From NCBI GenBank assembly GCA_038380435.1, contig JAWZYU010000009.1, positions 64,571,901-64,635,900 on the forward strand: a stretch of DNA of 64,000 nucleotides, given 5' to 3'. The notes beneath the pieces were generated by a model. That model made no database searches. It worked only from the letters and a program-made list of their open reading frames with translations, and had not been told where the DNA came from. Below, piece by piece: positions 10,475-20,440 of the stretch. Source of the DNA: Ryuthela nishihirai. Its lineage: Eukaryota; Arthropoda; Arachnida; Araneae; Heptathelidae. Within the stretch, counting starts at the first letter, position 1; the number at the start of each line of letters is the position of its first letter. The translations under genes and the position numbers were made by a program.

Positions 10475-11033
10475 GTCGTTGTCCCTCGCAGTTGATATTA
10501 AGCTTATCCTTGTGCACAGGGGTTTGGGTTGGGTTGTTTTACTTCTGAGCGGCACTTTTTTGCACATCATGGGCTAAATGACCAGGTCACATGGACCCCG
10601 AAGGCTCAGAGAAGGTTGGGGGAGGGGACCCACTGGAACAGCTGTTGGGAGACAGATGGTAGCCTCCCGTCAAGGCCATCCAGCGTGTTCTTTAACGTGC
10701 ACAGGGTATGGCTCTCCCGCACACGGGGCCACGGATTAACGTCCCATCCGACGGACGGCGGCCTTTCCAAGCCCATCGGTGTCCCCTACTAACCGTGGGC
10801 AGGGCGCTGTGCACAGGGGAGTCATACCCTGAGCATGCTAAAAGACACTCTGCATGGCCTTAATGAAAAACTATATCCTAATATCTGTCAAGTGGATTGC
10901 TTTCTCCCAAACATCTCTAAATCTTTTAGGTTTTTGCGACTTCATATTTAGCCCTGAAAGTTGTAGCATCTGAGCGTCACAGAAAAAGTGTCATATGCAA
11001 CAACTCATATGCAACAACTGAACCCAACTCCTA
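10475..11033 (+). repeat. Old SINE-A interrupted by a younger SINE-A
   Basis: The left part ends TTAAGCTTATCCTTGTGCACAGGGG (about 10498-10522). It resumes after the insert as TGTGCACAGGGGAGTCATAC (10808 on), then CTAAAAGACACTCTG..GGCCTTAATG and a decayed tail ending GAACCCAACTCC. Both pieces line up with the central domain in order. Confidence 0.7.
10523..10807 (-). mobile_element. SINE-A, 5'-truncated, nested
   Basis: A little-diverged minus copy (tail at GGGTTGGGTTGTTTTACTTC) stops within the ACCGTGGGCAGGGCG block, so the tRNA head is absent. It is flanked by TGTGCACAGGGG at 10511-10522 and 10808-10819. A perfect TSD around a headless copy shows truncation at insertion rather than later loss. 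Confidence 0.9.
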
Positions 11034-11565
11034 ATTCAACTCTGCTGACCAAATAAAAGTCTCATTTCATTTGTTCCCCAATCCATTAAAAGAAACAAAC
11101 TGAAAAATCCCAGACGGTAAAATCCTCTTCTGAAGACTCTGTACAATTCTCTTTCTTCTCAGCGGACTTCATCTGACAGACGCCTTGTGGTCTGCACTCC
11201 ATCTCTGTCAGCAGCAGATTGTGTCTCGTACTCCGCATCACCATTCTGGCAAACAACAGAAGAATCAGATCTAGCAATTTACACCCTCTGCGCATTGTGG
11301 CAACCAACTGTCTGCACAGCATCAAGCTCACATTTCCTCTTTTTCTCTGGCTGAAAGCCATTACCTGGGTGGTCCCGGCTTGCTTTCTCCGAGCCCATAT
11401 GTTTTAATTGCTTGAGCGATCGACTGACAAGAAACTATGAATCTTTGAAACGTTGTTGCTGCACTGCGGCCATCGAGGATGCCATTTAAATCGCTCGTGG
11501 CTTTCTAATCTCACTCGTAAGCAGCCGGTGCTGAAAGTCTCTGTCAGAATTAGAAATTTGGTTTT
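11034..11565. other. Unassigned interval
   Basis: Composition is less AT-rich than its surroundings. A 91-codon minus frame (11086-11361) has no recognisable domain. It could be an old exon or chance. Confidence 0.4.
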
Positions 11566-11577
11566 TAGCACTTCCGT

Positions 11578-11963
11578 TGGGTTGGGTTGTTTTACCTCTG
11601 AGCTGCACTTTTTGCACACCATGGGCTAAATGGCCAGGTCACATGGACCCTGAAGGTTCAGAGAAGGTTGGGGGAGGGGACCCACTGGAACAGCTGTTGG
11701 GAGACAGATGGTAGCCTCCCGTCAAGGCCATCCAGCGTGTTCTTTAACGTGCACAGGATATGGCTCTCCCACACACGGGACCACGGCTTAACGTCCCATC
11801 CGACGGGCGGCGGCCTTTCTAAGCCCATCGGTGTCCCCTACTGACCGTGGGCAGGGCGGGGAATTTTGCGGAGATAAATCTCAACGCTGACCCAGCTGGG
11901 ACTCGAACCTGGGAACTACAGATTACAAGCCTGGCACGCTACCGACTGAGCCACCCCCGCCCC
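11578..11963 (-). mobile_element. SINE-A, full length, perfect TSD
   Basis: A complete 386-bp copy with intact tail, central motifs, B box and A box. TSD TAGCACTTCCGT lies at 11566-11577 and 11964-11975. Confidence 0.95.
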
Positions 11964-11975
11964 TAGCACTTCCGT

Positions 11976-12352
11976 AGCACACTTATTACATTCTTCTAAC
12001 AACTGATTACATTCTATGTTAGAAAAACAAATTCAATTATTCCTTATGAAATAATGAGACTGATAGTAAATGAGAGACTTCGATCAAGAATCTTGATTTT
12101 TCAGAAATATTTACTTAAAATTTAAATATTTATGGCAGCTCGGTTGACATGTGATAGTAGGTGTTGCCAGCCGTTAAAGTTCATTGAAAATTTTCTAAAA
12201 GCTTAATAGTTAAATGAAATTTTCTGTTAAAAAAAGTTTTTTTAAAAAAACTCGTGTTGTGATTCTTTCAATTATAGTTCATTTTGAGGAATTTTTAAGA
12301 CAAGAGATGCGGTACGATATCTAATGTTATTTGAATAAGAATACGACTGCTC
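11976..12352. other. Unassigned AT-rich interval
   Basis: Nothing recognisable beyond A/T runs (AAAAAAGTTTTTTTAAAAAAA near 12231). Confidence 0.5.
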
Positions 12353-12737
12353 TGCAGGAGGGGCTCAGTCGGTAGCGCGCCAGGCTCGTAATCTGTAGTT
12401 CCAAGGTTCGAGTCTGAGCTGCGTCAGCGTTGAGATTTATATCCGCAAAATTCCCTGTCCTGCCCACAGTCAGTAGGAGACACCGATGGGCTTGAAAAGG
12501 CCGCAGTCCGTCGAATGGGACGTTAAGTCGTGGCTCTGTGTGCGAGAGAGCCATACCCTGTGCACGTTAAAGAACACGTTGGATGGCCTTGACGGGAGGC
12601 TACCATCTGTCTCCCAACAGCTGTTCCAATGGGTCGCCTCCCCCAACCTTCTCTGAGCTTTCTGGGTCATTGTGACCTGGTCATTTATCCCATGGTGGAT
12701 AAAAAAGTGCCGCTCAGAGGTAAAACAACCCAACCCT
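12353..12737 (+). mobile_element. SINE-A, full length
   Basis: The head (GGGGCTCAGTCGGTAGCGCG) and B box (GGTTCGAGTCTGAGC) are present, and the central and tail modules are complete. There is a mutated C in the B-box side (CCAAGGTTCGAG). No clear TSD. Confidence 0.9.
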
Positions 12738-13146
12738 ATCCAGGGGGAATAGCTTGATTGGTCGATAGTATTTATTCGGATCATCCGATCCCGTTCCAGT
12801 TAAATTTCAAGACCATTCCAAATCAATTCAATTACGGATACCAAATCAGCAGTTAATTCATATATTTAGAATAGTTATACTAAATTTTAGTTGTAATTTA
12901 AAGCTTACCAATTCATTACAAGATTCACGTATTATGTCAGCATGGAAATTAAAATTTCCCAAATATAATGGAAAAAATATTACGGAAAGTAAATTTAGAA
13001 ATTCGAAATCAAAGAATGAAGTTGCAATGATAACGAGAATGAAGATGGATTTAATATCTACATCAAGCCTATCTAAGCCTTAAATTTCAACAGTCAATCA
13101 GTATTTAAAGAGTTATGGAAACTAAAATGTTTAGCATCAAAAGTAG
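12738..13146. other. Unassigned AT-rich interval
   Basis: No repeat or coding signature found. Confidence 0.5.
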
Positions 13147-13330
13147 AAGGAGGGGTTTCTCAGTCGGTACTGCGCCGTGCTCGTAATCTGTAGTTTCCAG
13201 GTTCGAGTCCCACTTGGACTAAAATCGAAACTTATCTCCTGAAAACCACCCACTCTGCCGTCAATCAGTAGGAGCCCCGAAGGGCTTGGAAAGCCTTCCG
13301 TCCGTCCAGCCATCTCCCACCGCTCCGAAA
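13147..13330 (+). repeat. SINE-A, head and start of central domain only
   Basis: TTTCTCAGTCGGTACTGCGC and CAGGTTCGAGTCCCACTTGG are followed by a decayed spacer and GGCTTGGAAAGCCTTCCGTC. The 3' half is missing. Confidence 0.75.
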
Positions 13331-13617
13331 GAGCTGAAAGTAAAAAAAAAGTATTCTAATTTATATGCACTTCCTCGTGACGAGCAATCAAATAAACGAC
13401 ACCTGTGAAGTGCGGCAAAACAGTTCTTGGTATTTCCTACGAAATGTAGCAAAACAGTTATGGTAGCATGTCAGGCTCAGTTATCTTCAATGTTATTGCA
13501 TTCTATCGTACATGGCACGAAATTCCAGACCATTCCTGTACATTAAAGATTGGTCTACACTTTGTAAACATTTCAAGACTACAGGCACCGTTTCCTGTAT
13601 TAAAAAAAAATCCTAAT

Positions 13618-13735
13618 CTGTCCCGTGGATCCCCTTCCCCTAAATAGCTCAGAGCCGTAGGAGGACAGGGATCCTGTCTATTTAGCTCATTGATGCGGGA
13701 AAATGCTGCTGAGAGGTAGAATAATCCATCTCCAA
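13618..13735 (+). repeat. SINE-A tail fragment
   Basis: GGATCCCCTTCCCCTAAATAGCTCAGAGCC, GCTCATTGATGCGGGAAAATGCTGC and GAGAGGTAGAATAATCC correspond in order to the last third of the family. Strongly diverged. Confidence 0.55.
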
Positions 13736-13829
13736 CACTTACATTCGTAAGAGTGAATAGCAATGAGTCATCACTTCTCTGCCAGACCATCCTCTTAGTT
13801 GATCACCCTCGAGCTATCCCCAAACTAGC

Positions 13830-14280
13830 TGCAGAAAAAAAATCCGATTCACAAAAAGACTCTACTGCTCTCACTGCTATTCGCTCGCTCTCACACCACA
13901 CGCCAGGTCCAACTCTCAGCTACTCATTCGTTTTAAAGCTCCATTATAAGTAGAGTTCGAGCTGTAGAGCGACTCTCGTGTCCATCGACTGAGACCGTAC
14001 GTGGCGCTGTTTCGTTTGCAGCACGTCACCTTCTCCGTGGCGGTGGGAGGGCGAGCACGTGGCACTCGCTCGCTCTACTAGTTATTCGAAATTAGCAGGT
14101 TTCGCTTTATTAAAGCCTTATGGGAAAGGACAAGAGGCGAGGAGAAAAAATTTACCGAAAGTAAAACAAGAGCTTTTAAAAAGTCACGCACACGTGATTT
14201 ACGTAATTACTGTGGTTAATGGAGGCGCTGTAGAGCAGAATTAGCTAAAGGGCGCTCTTGCCGAAGTGAATGGGTGGGTT
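13830..14280. other. CpG-containing non-repetitive segment
   Basis: This is richer in G+C and CpG than the flanks, with motifs such as CACGTGGCAC, GCACACGTGATTT and TACGTGGCGC. No SINE or MITE match and no convincing ORF. It could be a promoter, enhancer or untranslated exon of an unseen gene; that is inference from composition only. Confidence 0.3.
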
Positions 14281-14995
14281 TTTGAAATTTGTTCAGCTCT
14301 TTCAGCACTCTCAAAATTCGATTAGAACACGAAAAAAATTCAAAAATCTTACTTAATTTTTTTTCTGTCTTTCGTGACTTCGTTTCTATCGTTATGAATA
14401 GTTTGAGATGCATTTCCATAAAGTTATTCTTTCCATAGTTTACAATGTCTGATAATATCCATAATTCTTTTATGCTTCAGTACTTTTTACACGGTTGAAA
14501 ATATACTTTTGGATCAACAGCCTGGAACAAGGTCTCACGGTAATTAATCTTGATACCAATTCTAATCATTTAAGCATGTTACTCTCCGACCGTAATGAGT
14601 TCGATGTAATGCCATATATTTCATCATTTTAATTTTCCTCCTGAATTGAGTCCAAGAGGCTCGGTATGTAAGAGATGATAAAAATTCATCTCATAAACCC
14701 CAAGATATACGTTCCGGAATAGGGTTAATGAATATAAAAGCTATACAATGTACGAATATAGAAAGATGTTTTAATTAGCTCTAGGCTTAGCTATGAATCG
14801 ATATTTCGTTGGCGGAATTTTAAGAACTATTAGAGCAAATGTAGAAGTCATGTTCTCAATATTAAAGTCTGATGAAATTCCATTTAATAATGCAATAATC
14901 AGGTAAACGGTCAACGAAAACTGTAACAAAATATGTTATTAAGGAGAACAGGAAATCTTTCACTCTGATTCTAGCTCTGTCAGTGCTGTGCGTTT
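14281..14995. other. Unassigned AT-rich interval
   Basis: No recognisable element. It ends at the first copy of the CTAACCTTACTG target sequence. Confidence 0.5.
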
Positions 14996-15008
14996 CCTAA
15001 CCTTACTG

Positions 15009-15340
15009 CAGGTTCGAGTCCCAGCTGGGTCAGCGTTGAGATTTATCTCCGCAAAATTCCCCGCCCTTCCCACGGTCAGTACCACCGATGGGCTTGGAAA
15101 GGCCGCCGTTCCGTCGGATGGGACGTTAAGCCGTGGTCCCGTGTGTGGGAGAGCCATACCCTGTACACGTTAAAGAACACGCTGGATGGCCTTGACGGGA
15201 GGCTACCATCTGTCCCCCAACAGCTGTTCCAGTGGGTCCCCTCCCCCAACCTTCTCTGAGCCTTCGGGGTCCATGTGACCTGGCCATTTAGCCCATGGTG
15301 TGCAAAAAAGTGCCGCTCAGAGGTAAAACAACACAACAAC
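15009..15340 (+). mobile_element. SINE-A, truncated at the B box
   Basis: It begins at CAGGTTCGAGTCCCAGC, so the A box and anticodon arm are missing. The remainder is nearly consensus. The TSD CTAACCTTACTG precedes it (14997-15008) and follows it (15341-15352). The missing 5' part therefore dates to the insertion. Confidence 0.92.
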
Positions 15341-15352
15341 CTAACCTTACTG

Positions 15353-15734
15353 TTGGGTTGTTTTACCTCTGAGCGGCACTTTTTTGCGCCCAATGGACTA
15401 AATGGCCAGATAACAAGGACCCAAAGGGCTCAGAGAAGTCTGGTAGAAGGGGACTCGTTGAACTGCTGTTGGGAAACGTATGGTATCCTCCCCTCGTGTG
15501 TATCCAACGTGTTCTTGAACGTGCACAGGATATGGCTCTCCCGCACACCAAGCCCCGTCTTAACGTCTCACTCGACGGACGGGATATGTCTGAGCCCAGC
15601 GGTCTCCCCTTTCTCACCGAAGACAGTGTGAGAGTTCAGCGGAGATAAACCTCGACGCTGACACAGTTGGAATTCAAACCTGGGAACTGCAGATTAGGAA
15701 ATGCGCGCGATCTGTCTGAGCAACCCCAGCCCCC
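15353..15734 (-). mobile_element. SINE-A, second insertion at the same target
   Basis: A more diverged minus copy (tail TTGGGTTGTTTTACC, head ends CCCCAGCCCCC). It shares the middle CTAACCTTACTG with the plus copy and is followed by CTAACCTTAATG (15735-15746). The two copies are tail to tail. Confidence 0.9.
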
Positions 15735-16081
15735 CTAACCTTAATGATTCTTAAACCTAAATATATAACTTCAATGCCAATGAATATATATTTGTCCATT
15801 ACTTTCCCCTTCGAGTGGGGTGAGAGTTGATTCAGTTGGTATCGGGTCCGACTCGTAATCTGAAAATTCTGGATTCAAGTCCCAAATGTGCCAGCATTCA
15901 GATTTATCTCCTCTAAATTGCTCCCCTACCCTCGGCGGGCAAGTCACACCACGGGGCTTGGAAACGCTGCTGGCGGTCGAATGAAATTCTAATCTCTGTG
16001 CAGAAGATACATATCCTTTACACGTTAAAGAACGCACTGGATGGCCTTAACGGGAAGAACCTAACAGATTTCCATTTGGTA

Positions 16082-16676
16082 CAGTCGCTCAAAAAAGTAT
16101 CCGAACACTATGGTTGATTAGAGAATTCAGAAAAATTATCTGACAACGATTTTCTTTTAGAAATTAGTGATTTGGCAACCTTCGTGTCACGTGATTACAG
16201 AATTCAGGAAAAATATCTGGAGCGTGTAAAGCAACTGTACACGCTCCAGTTACCGTTCACAGCAAACTGGAGCGTGTGCAGTTACTGCACACGCTCCAGT
16301 TTGCTGTGAACGGTAACTGCACACGCTCAATATTTCCGTGAGTGAGCCCACACGATCTAGTATCAAAATAATATGACCACCTACAGTCGCTCAAAAAAGT
16401 ATCCGAACACTATGGTTGATTAGAGAATTCAGAAAAAATATCTGGCAACGATTTTTTTAGAAATTAGTGATCTGGCAACCTTCGTGTCACGTGACGTGAA
16501 ATTAGTGATCTGGCGACCTTCGTGTCACGTGACGTGAAATTAGTGATCTGGCGACCTTCGTGTCACGTGACACGAAGGTTGCCAGATCACTAATTTCTAA
16601 AAAAAACGTTGCCCGATATTTTTTTTCTGAATTCTGTAATCAACCAATAGTGCTCGGATACTTTTTTGAGCGACTG
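16082..16676 (+). mobile_element. Composite foldback MITE U1-TA-U2, intact, inside a SINE
   Basis: It has TA target sites at 16080-16081 and 16677-16678, with termini CAGTCGCTCAAAAAAG and CTTTTTTGAGCGACTG. U1 (16082-16381) runs from this terminus through CTGGAGCGTG palindromes to AATATGACCACC. TA (16382-16383) joins it to U2 (16384-16676), which starts again with CAGTCGCTC. No coding capacity. The outer TIRs and the TA target match Tc1/mariner habits; the autonomous partner is not visible. Confidence 0.92.
16460..16573 (+). repeat. 38-bp triplication at the centre of U2
   Basis: GAAATTAGTGATCTGGC..GTCACGTGAC repeats with starts at 16460, 16498 and 16536. Units 2 and 3 carry GGCGACC where unit 1 has GGCAACC. 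The array ends at the palindrome centre. Confidence 0.88.
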
Positions 16677-16770
16677 TACCCTTCTCTCAACCTTCTCTGA
16701 GCCCTTTTTGGGGGTCCTTGTCCTAAATGACTGGCCATTTAGCCCCTTGTGTCGGAGGTAAAACAACCCA

Positions 16771-17377
16771 AACCAAATCTCATAGATACGGACTTGCTTA
16801 TTGAATGAGTATTTTTAAAATGAAAGAATTTTAATAGTCCCCTGGCCCAGGTTTCATTTGATCATAATAACCTTGTTCTAGACGCATTGTCCACCAAAGT
16901 TACGATTCACGGTTATTTTCGATCAGCCATGCTCAGCAATGACCTCGGTTGCGGTAAAGTACCGTCGCAGACAGGTAGGCGATGTTCATCTTCTTCTGCT
17001 TAGGAGAATGGAACCGAAATGAGCATTAATAAAAAAACCTTTTGCTTTCGCTTTGCTATATATAGAGGAAATTGTTCCGTGCTCTCTATACTATTGGACA
17101 TCAGCAAAGAGCTATCAGAGAGATTGCCTTCAATGCCGCTGAAACTATCTTACTCTTTACTCACATTTGTCATGACTTTTGTTGTTAGAAGGCAATAATA
17201 GCAAACAGGGTCATCGGAGTGTTTTGCGGGGCCTTGGTCAAGCAACTACCGGGGTCTCAAACAGTTATATCTATCTATAAAGTACACTTATTTATGTGCA
17301 TGGGTACAACCTACATGCACACAGAATTAAGAAAAATTAGCTTTCGCATATATTCAACGCGGACATCTTTTAAAGAT
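16771..17377. other. Unassigned interval
   Basis: No repeat family or coding signature recognised. A short frame (17219 on) reads into the following SINE and is an artefact. Confidence 0.5.
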
Positions 17378-17389
17378 TCGACTTACGAG

Positions 17390-17775
17390 TTGGGTTGTTT
17401 TGCCTCTGAGCGGCACTTTTTTGCACACCATGGGATAAATGACCAGGTCACAATGACCCCGAAGGCTCAGAGAAGGTTGGGGGAGGCGACCCACTGGAAC
17501 AGCTGTTGGGAGACAGATGGTAGCCTCCTGTCAAGGTCATCCAACATGTTCTTTAACGTGCAAAGGATATGGCTCTCTCGCACACAGAGCCACGACTTAA
17601 CGTCCCATCCGACGGACGGAGGCCTTTCTAAGCCCATCGGTGTCCCCTGCTGATCGTGGGCAGGGTGGGAAATTTTGCGGAGATAAATCTCAACGCTGAC
17701 CCAGCTGGGACTCGAACCTGGGAACTACAGATTACGAGCCTGGCGCGCTACCGACTGAGCCACCCCCGCCCCAAA
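17390..17775 (-). mobile_element. SINE-A, full length, perfect TSD
   Basis: The complete copy has tail, central motifs, B box and A box (GGTAGCGCGCCAGGC complement). TSD TCGACTTACGAG at 17378-17389 and 17776-17787. Confidence 0.95.
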
Positions 17776-17820
17776 TCGACTTACGAGAATTTCACTATCA
17801 AAGTGGGGAGGAGGTTTACA

Positions 17821-17859
17821 AATCGGGGCCCTGGTGCCAAAGGTGCCAGGGCCCCGATT
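17821..17859. repeat. GC-rich hairpin
   Basis: AATCGGGGCCCTGG and its exact complement CCAGGGCCCCGATT (14-bp arms) are separated by 11 bases. It is conspicuous in AT-rich surroundings and could be a collapsed TIR pair or a cruciform-forming relic. Confidence 0.8.
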
Positions 17860-17954
17860 AATTACAGAGTAAAAAAGTTGCTCTGTAATATAAGTTGCCA
17901 TTTGCATGGTTAAAACACACAATTTTAGTCTCGTGTAGTTTTTTTAATAACTTA

Positions 17955-18145
17955 CATTAGGTGTTCTCTAACCGAGGATCGTGACCCGATGTTGGGTCGC
18001 TAGGGTCTTCTAATGGGTTGTGAAGTGAATAGATATTTGAAAGTTCGATCAGAAAGTGACTAGGTATTTGAAATTTGAGTTGTGACGTGAATAGGTTTTT
18101 GAATATTTGGTCCCGAGGTGAATAGATATTTTAATTTTGGGTCGA
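17955..18145 (+). mobile_element. hAT-like MITE fragment (GGGTCGCGACCC family)
   Basis: GTGTTCTCTAACCGAGGATC, then repeated GTGACCCGA and GGGTCG motifs spaced by GAATAGATATTTGAAA-like text. The same layout occurs at 46.13-46.38 and 56.17-56.49 kb, where the end AGTGATTCCCAACCCTGGGT is clearer and typical of hAT termini. Boundaries are approximate. Confidence 0.55.
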
Positions 18146-18159
18146 CAGCAAATCGTTTG

Positions 18160-18385
18160 AAAACACACGTTTGAGCACTCTATAGGGTGCTCGGCTGAGT
18201 AAAAAAGGTAATGGGTTCGAGTCCCTGGATAAAGCATGAATGCTATTTTATAATATTCTTCCTGATAAGGTCTCGCCTTCATTAAAAGTCTTCTCTTTGT
18301 AAAACAGACTCTTGTCGGTCCATAGTGGCGAGTAGCTGCTTGAAGAATAATTAATTTTTTCATAAAATGAAAGCGACATACAACC
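18160..18385 (+). repeat. SINE-B copy, diverged
   Basis: GGGTGCTCGGCTGAGTAAAA, GGGTTCGAGTCCCTGG, AAAGCATGAATGC and TGATAAGGTCTCGCC follow the SINE-B order (head, B box, body). The 3' part is lost. Confidence 0.6.
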
Positions 18386-19050
18386 AATGAAGCGATAAAA
18401 GTATTACGTGCATTTGGACTAGATACGTAAGTTTTAAGCTAACTTGAGCAAGACTTCAGATACTACCAAGCACAAAGTATACATACCTCGAGGCTTTGAT
18501 CGTGATTCGAACTGCACTCTACTACCACAATCTGACACTCCAGCCAACCAAAGCAGTAGGAAGCCACTAAAACATTTCCAAAGTTTTCTATGAAGTTTTT
18601 ATACCAAAAAAAAAAGTAAAAAAATTTAGTCAAGTATGTGAAGTTCTTCATTGACATCACAGTTGAATTCACAATATATCGATCACGCAAAGGATCAGAA
18701 ACGTGTAAGCGATCGTTTGCAGATTTGAATGTGTTGTTATCGTATAGTTTTTGTCAATTCTCTCACTGTTACTGTTACCGTGTCAGATCTAGGCAATGCC
18801 TATTCAAGCAAACAGGTTTTCAAATTCATTCCTTGAAAGAGTTAATATGAAAAGCATGAGATATTTTACAAGTTTCCCTTGGAGTTTAGTTTCTGGTTTT
18901 CAAATTATGGTACATACACCATCAGTCGTAAATTGAAATCTTTCAGATGGTATATCTAAATATTGTCTGGTATTTACACAAATACAAGACACAAGGAAAT
19001 ACCTTCTGAAAACCACTGAGCTAGATACTCTTAACCGAAGCCTCCATTAG
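18386..19050. other. Unassigned interval
   Basis: No recognisable element. Short frames of up to 75 codons are unsupported. Confidence 0.5.
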
Positions 19051-19055
19051 TCGCT

Positions 19056-19463
19056 CTCTGGGGACGGGGGGGGGGGGGGGGGGGGGCTCAGTCGGTAGCG
19101 CGTCAGGCTCGTAATCTGTAGTTCCCAGGTTCGAGTCCCAGATGGGTCAGCGTTGAGATTTATCTCCGAAAAATTCCCGCCCTGCCCACTGTCAGTAGGG
19201 GACACCGATGGGCTTGGAAAGACCGCCGTCCGTCGGATGGGACGTTAAGCCGTGACTCCGTGGGCGGGAGAGCCATACCCTGTGCACGTTAAAGAACACT
19301 CTGGATGGCTTTGACGGGAGGCTACCATCTGTCTCCCATCAGCTGTTCCAGTGGGTCCCCTCTCCCAACCTTCTCTGAGCCTTCAGGGTCCTTGTGACCT
19401 GGCCATTTAGCTCATGGTGTGCAAAAAAGTGCCTCTCAGAGGTAAAACAACCCAACCCAACCC
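19056..19463 (+). mobile_element. SINE-A with expanded poly-G head
   Basis: The usual GGGGCGGGGGTGG start has become a run of 21 G's (19066-19086) leading into GCTCAGTCGGTAGCGCG. The B box, central block and tail (GAGGTAAAACAACCCAACCC) are intact. The expanded homopolymer looks like slippage. Confidence 0.92.
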
Positions 19464-19618
19464 ATAGCCCGCCAAAACTGCAGACTTCGCTTTGTTTGTA
19501 AGTAAATGTTGTTAAAATTCGTTCATAATATTTTCATCGATATTTTTCTCCTTTCAACAATTACACTGATTTCGATACTGGAATTAAAAGAGAGATGTAA
19601 CAAGAATATCAACAACTT

Positions 19619-19636
19619 GCCCCCCCCCCCCCCCCC
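19619..19636. repeat. Poly-C tract
   Basis: A run of about 17 C's follows CAACTTG. Similar C tracts occur at 22.15, 55.11, 55.45 and 55.87 kb. Confidence 0.9.
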
Positions 19637-19797
19637 TTCACATTTTTTCTTAGTTACGTTTTACTTTGAGAGTTCCTATTATGAGTTGCACGGTGTCTTC
19701 ATTTCTTGCATTTCATCTTTTCATTCTTTTTGGTGATTTGCATCATCATCGACAACAAGTTATGTTTCACAACGCTAAAATTAAGTATCACTTAACC

Positions 19798-19999
19798 CAG
19801 GGGTGGGCAATTGTTTTCGTATCTACACTGCGCATGCGTATTGACGTTGCCGTCCTAGTGGAAAATACGAGACGAATCTTCGGTCGCACGCGGGAAGGAA
19901 ATCTCGGTTCAAGGCGGATTTTTCTGACTGTCTTGGCGGGCCACAAAAAACTCTTAGCGGGCCGAATGTGGCCCGCGGGCCGCTATTTGCCCACCCCTG
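19798..19999 (+). mobile_element. 202-bp hAT MITE with perfect 8-bp TSD
   Basis: The termini CAGGGGTGGGCAA and TTGCCCACCCCTG are perfect inverted repeats. The flanks ACTTAACC (19790-19797) and ACTTAACC (20000-20007) are an exact 8-bp target duplication, the hAT hallmark. The interior is CpG-rich (GCGCATGCGTATTGACG, GGCCCGCGGGCC). The inverted copy at 29,696 has the same length. No transposase; the frame running through it is chance. Confidence 0.96.
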
Positions 20000-20007
20000 A
20001 CTTAACC

Positions 20008-20440
20008 CATCCTCACAATTTTATTTGTATAAACGACTGTTTACGTCACTCTTTTTTAATCAGTCTATCTTTAAATGATCACAAAGTAACTCTTCAACGA
20101 ATAATACTCATCACAATCTCATCAATACGAAATTTCTTAGAGAAAAATGTTTTGTGCTAGTAAGTAGTGACTTGACATTCTATCAGAAGCATATTTTCGT
20201 AACCCAACTGCATCAAGACAATTTTACATCTGAAAAATTTAATAACGATATTTAATAAAGACTTAATGATCTTTTAATTGAATGAACGTTAGAGAATTTG
20301 ATTGTAGCCTGTCTGTTTGTCGATAATTTGCTTTAGACTCTTGATTTCTTCCTTTTTCACAGGCACTCTTTAACTCTTGATTCTCCGCTATCCCTCATAC
20401 TTCCCTCGACAAAAAAGTTACTAGTCTCGTAGAAAAGGAA
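20008..20440. other. Unassigned AT-rich interval
   Basis: Nothing recognised. Confidence 0.5.

Larger units (their letters stand above)
15812..16770 (+). mobile_element. Old SINE-A split by a composite MITE
   Basis: The head (TTGATTCAGTTGGTATCGGG), B box (GATTCAAGTCCC) and central block (CACGTTAAAGAACGCACTGG) run to 16079. The element resumes after the MITE at 16679 with CTTCTCTCAACCTTCTCTGA and ends GGAGGTAAAACAACCC. The order is uninterrupted apart from the MITE. Confidence 0.85.

Noticed and set aside
19666..20160. 164-codon plus frame and the related minus frame at 29,679-30,182
   Set aside because: Both owe their shared peptide (WAIVFVSTLRMRIDVAVLVE) to the 202-bp hAT MITE read through by chance; the frames differ outside it.
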